Part shown: piece after piece, positions 63,124 through 64,000 of the stretch
Layout of the letters: the number at the start of each line of letters is the position of its first letter
Position numbering within the stretch: the stretch's first letter is position 1
Source of the DNA: Ciona intestinalis
Lineage: Eukaryota; Chordata; Ascidiacea; Phlebobranchia; Cionidae
NCBI RefSeq assembly: GCF_000224145.3
Contig: NC_020169.2
Location: forward strand, 5,441,699-5,505,698
Length of the DNA: 64,000 bases
Reading direction: 5' to 3'
Translations under genes and position numbers: made by a program
The notes under the pieces: generated by a model
The model's database searches: none
Told to the model about the DNA's origin: nothing
Seen by the model: only the letters and a program-made list of their open reading frames with translations

Positions 63124-64000
63124 CGGACGAAAACAGTATAAGTAGATGTTTAGGCTTAACATGTGAATCAAAACAAAAACAAAGTTCAGAATATTTGATA
63201 AAAAAAGCATCAGCCGCATCATATGGCCGACGCTGTCCCCATTTGCAGTTGCTTTCAATCATATTTCAAAACCCTAACACTGATCCATTGTGACTTGCAC
63301 TTACCATTGGGGAGCTGCATTAAAACGCTACACCAAGCTTAAAAGCAGATGCATTGACATTCCTTATTTCTTATTGGTCTCTTCTTATTCCTGCAACGCT
63401 TCTTCGTAAGTTTTAGTTTCTCTTTGTAAGAGCGCCTTCTTCATTATTTTGTATATTTGTTTTCAATGCGGTTTTAACGCAAATATAGTTCCTGTATTTC
63501 TCACTAGGTTTCATGCTCGTGTGTTTTAAATTATGGCTGACAATTGTTTTACTACACACCGATTCAAATAAAACTGAGAAAAAACAAGTGTTATCTTCTA
63601 AGTATTTATCCTGATATGTTAGTACTTTTTCTCATGTATACGAGTAGCCTACATGAGAAAAATTATGAAATATTTCATGTACTAATATACATGAGAAAAA
63701 ATATGAAAAATCTCATGTACTAATATACATCAGAAAAAATATGAAAAATCTCATGTACCCATATACGTCAGAAAAAAATACGAAAAATCTCATGTACTAA
63801 TATACATGAGAAAAAATATGAAATATCTCATGTACTAGTATACAGCAGAAAAAATATGAAAAATCTCATGTACTAATATACATCAGAAAAAATATAAAAA
63901 ATCTCATGTAATCATATACATGAGAAAAAAATATGAAAATTTCAAGTACTCATATACATGACAAAAAATATGAAAAATCTCATGTACCCATATACATGAG
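63124..64000 (+). repeat. 3' UTR duplicated block, copy 2, running into the tandem array
   Basis: Repeats the 3' UTR sequence from 62360 and then extends the 38-bp array to the window edge. No new gene is visible. Confidence 0.9.
63625..64000 (+). repeat. 38-bp tandem repeat array, copy 2 (continues past the window)
   Basis: At least nine units of about 38 bp containing the near-palindromic CATGTACTAATATACATG. Variants include CATCAG for CATGAG and CCCATATACG for CTAATATACA. Confidence 0.9.

Noticed and set aside
62868..64000. CRISPR-like array
   Set aside because: Units are contiguous with no unique spacers, in a eukaryotic 3' flank; it is a simple minisatellite.

Overview
This is eukaryotic DNA of about 37% GC with multi-exon genes, almost certainly from an ascidian tunicate, most likely Ciona. 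The reasons are the chordate-type gene architectures, short AT-rich introns, a dense family of GGGTGGGG-ended MITEs, a tRNA-derived SINE ending in TTACATTCATTC, and near-identical sequence copies on either side of 50-N gaps, as expected from unmerged haplotypes of a very polymorphic genome. All identifications come from reading conserved motifs and splice phase; no database search was run.

Region 1 (1-9560, + strand) is the 3' part of a class-6-like transmembrane semaphorin gene. It holds most of the sema domain, a PSI domain, one transmembrane helix and a long cytoplasmic tail with an FPPPPP motif. From the second recognised exon to the stop, eleven exons join in phase and give 3285 nt (1094 codons plus stop). 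The signal-peptide exon lies upstream of the window, and one small sema exon was not found.

Region 2 (9561-13560) is intergenic. It contains SINE fragments and probably the promoter of the next gene.

Region 3 (13560-62820, + strand) is one large secreted extracellular-matrix gene, an orthologue of vertebrate ADAMTSL1/ADAMTSL3. The order is signal peptide, TSP1, Cys-rich module, spacer, eight more TSP1 repeats, Ig1, a long linker, Ig2-Ig4, four TSP1 repeats and a C-terminal PLAC module: 13 TSP1 and 4 Ig in all. Taking one copy of a locally duplicated exon pair, 33 exons join in phase to 5694 nt (1897 codons plus stop). There is no metalloprotease domain. A 19-kb intron (29651-48700) separates TSP1-6 from TSP1-7. 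Inside it are two candidate alternative first exons, each coding a hydrophobic signal-like segment and each ending in the phase needed to join the TSP1-7 exon. The gene may therefore make short secreted isoforms from internal promoters.

Region 4 (62291-64000) is the 3' UTR and a 38-bp tandem repeat, both present twice around a 50-N gap.

The introns carry about 40 copies of one MITE family, including a nested insertion, a triplicated end, a head-to-tail pair and a chimeric palindromic copy. They also hold a second small inverted-repeat element, about nine SINE fragments and a third dispersed repeat. No rRNA, tRNA or CRISPR was seen.
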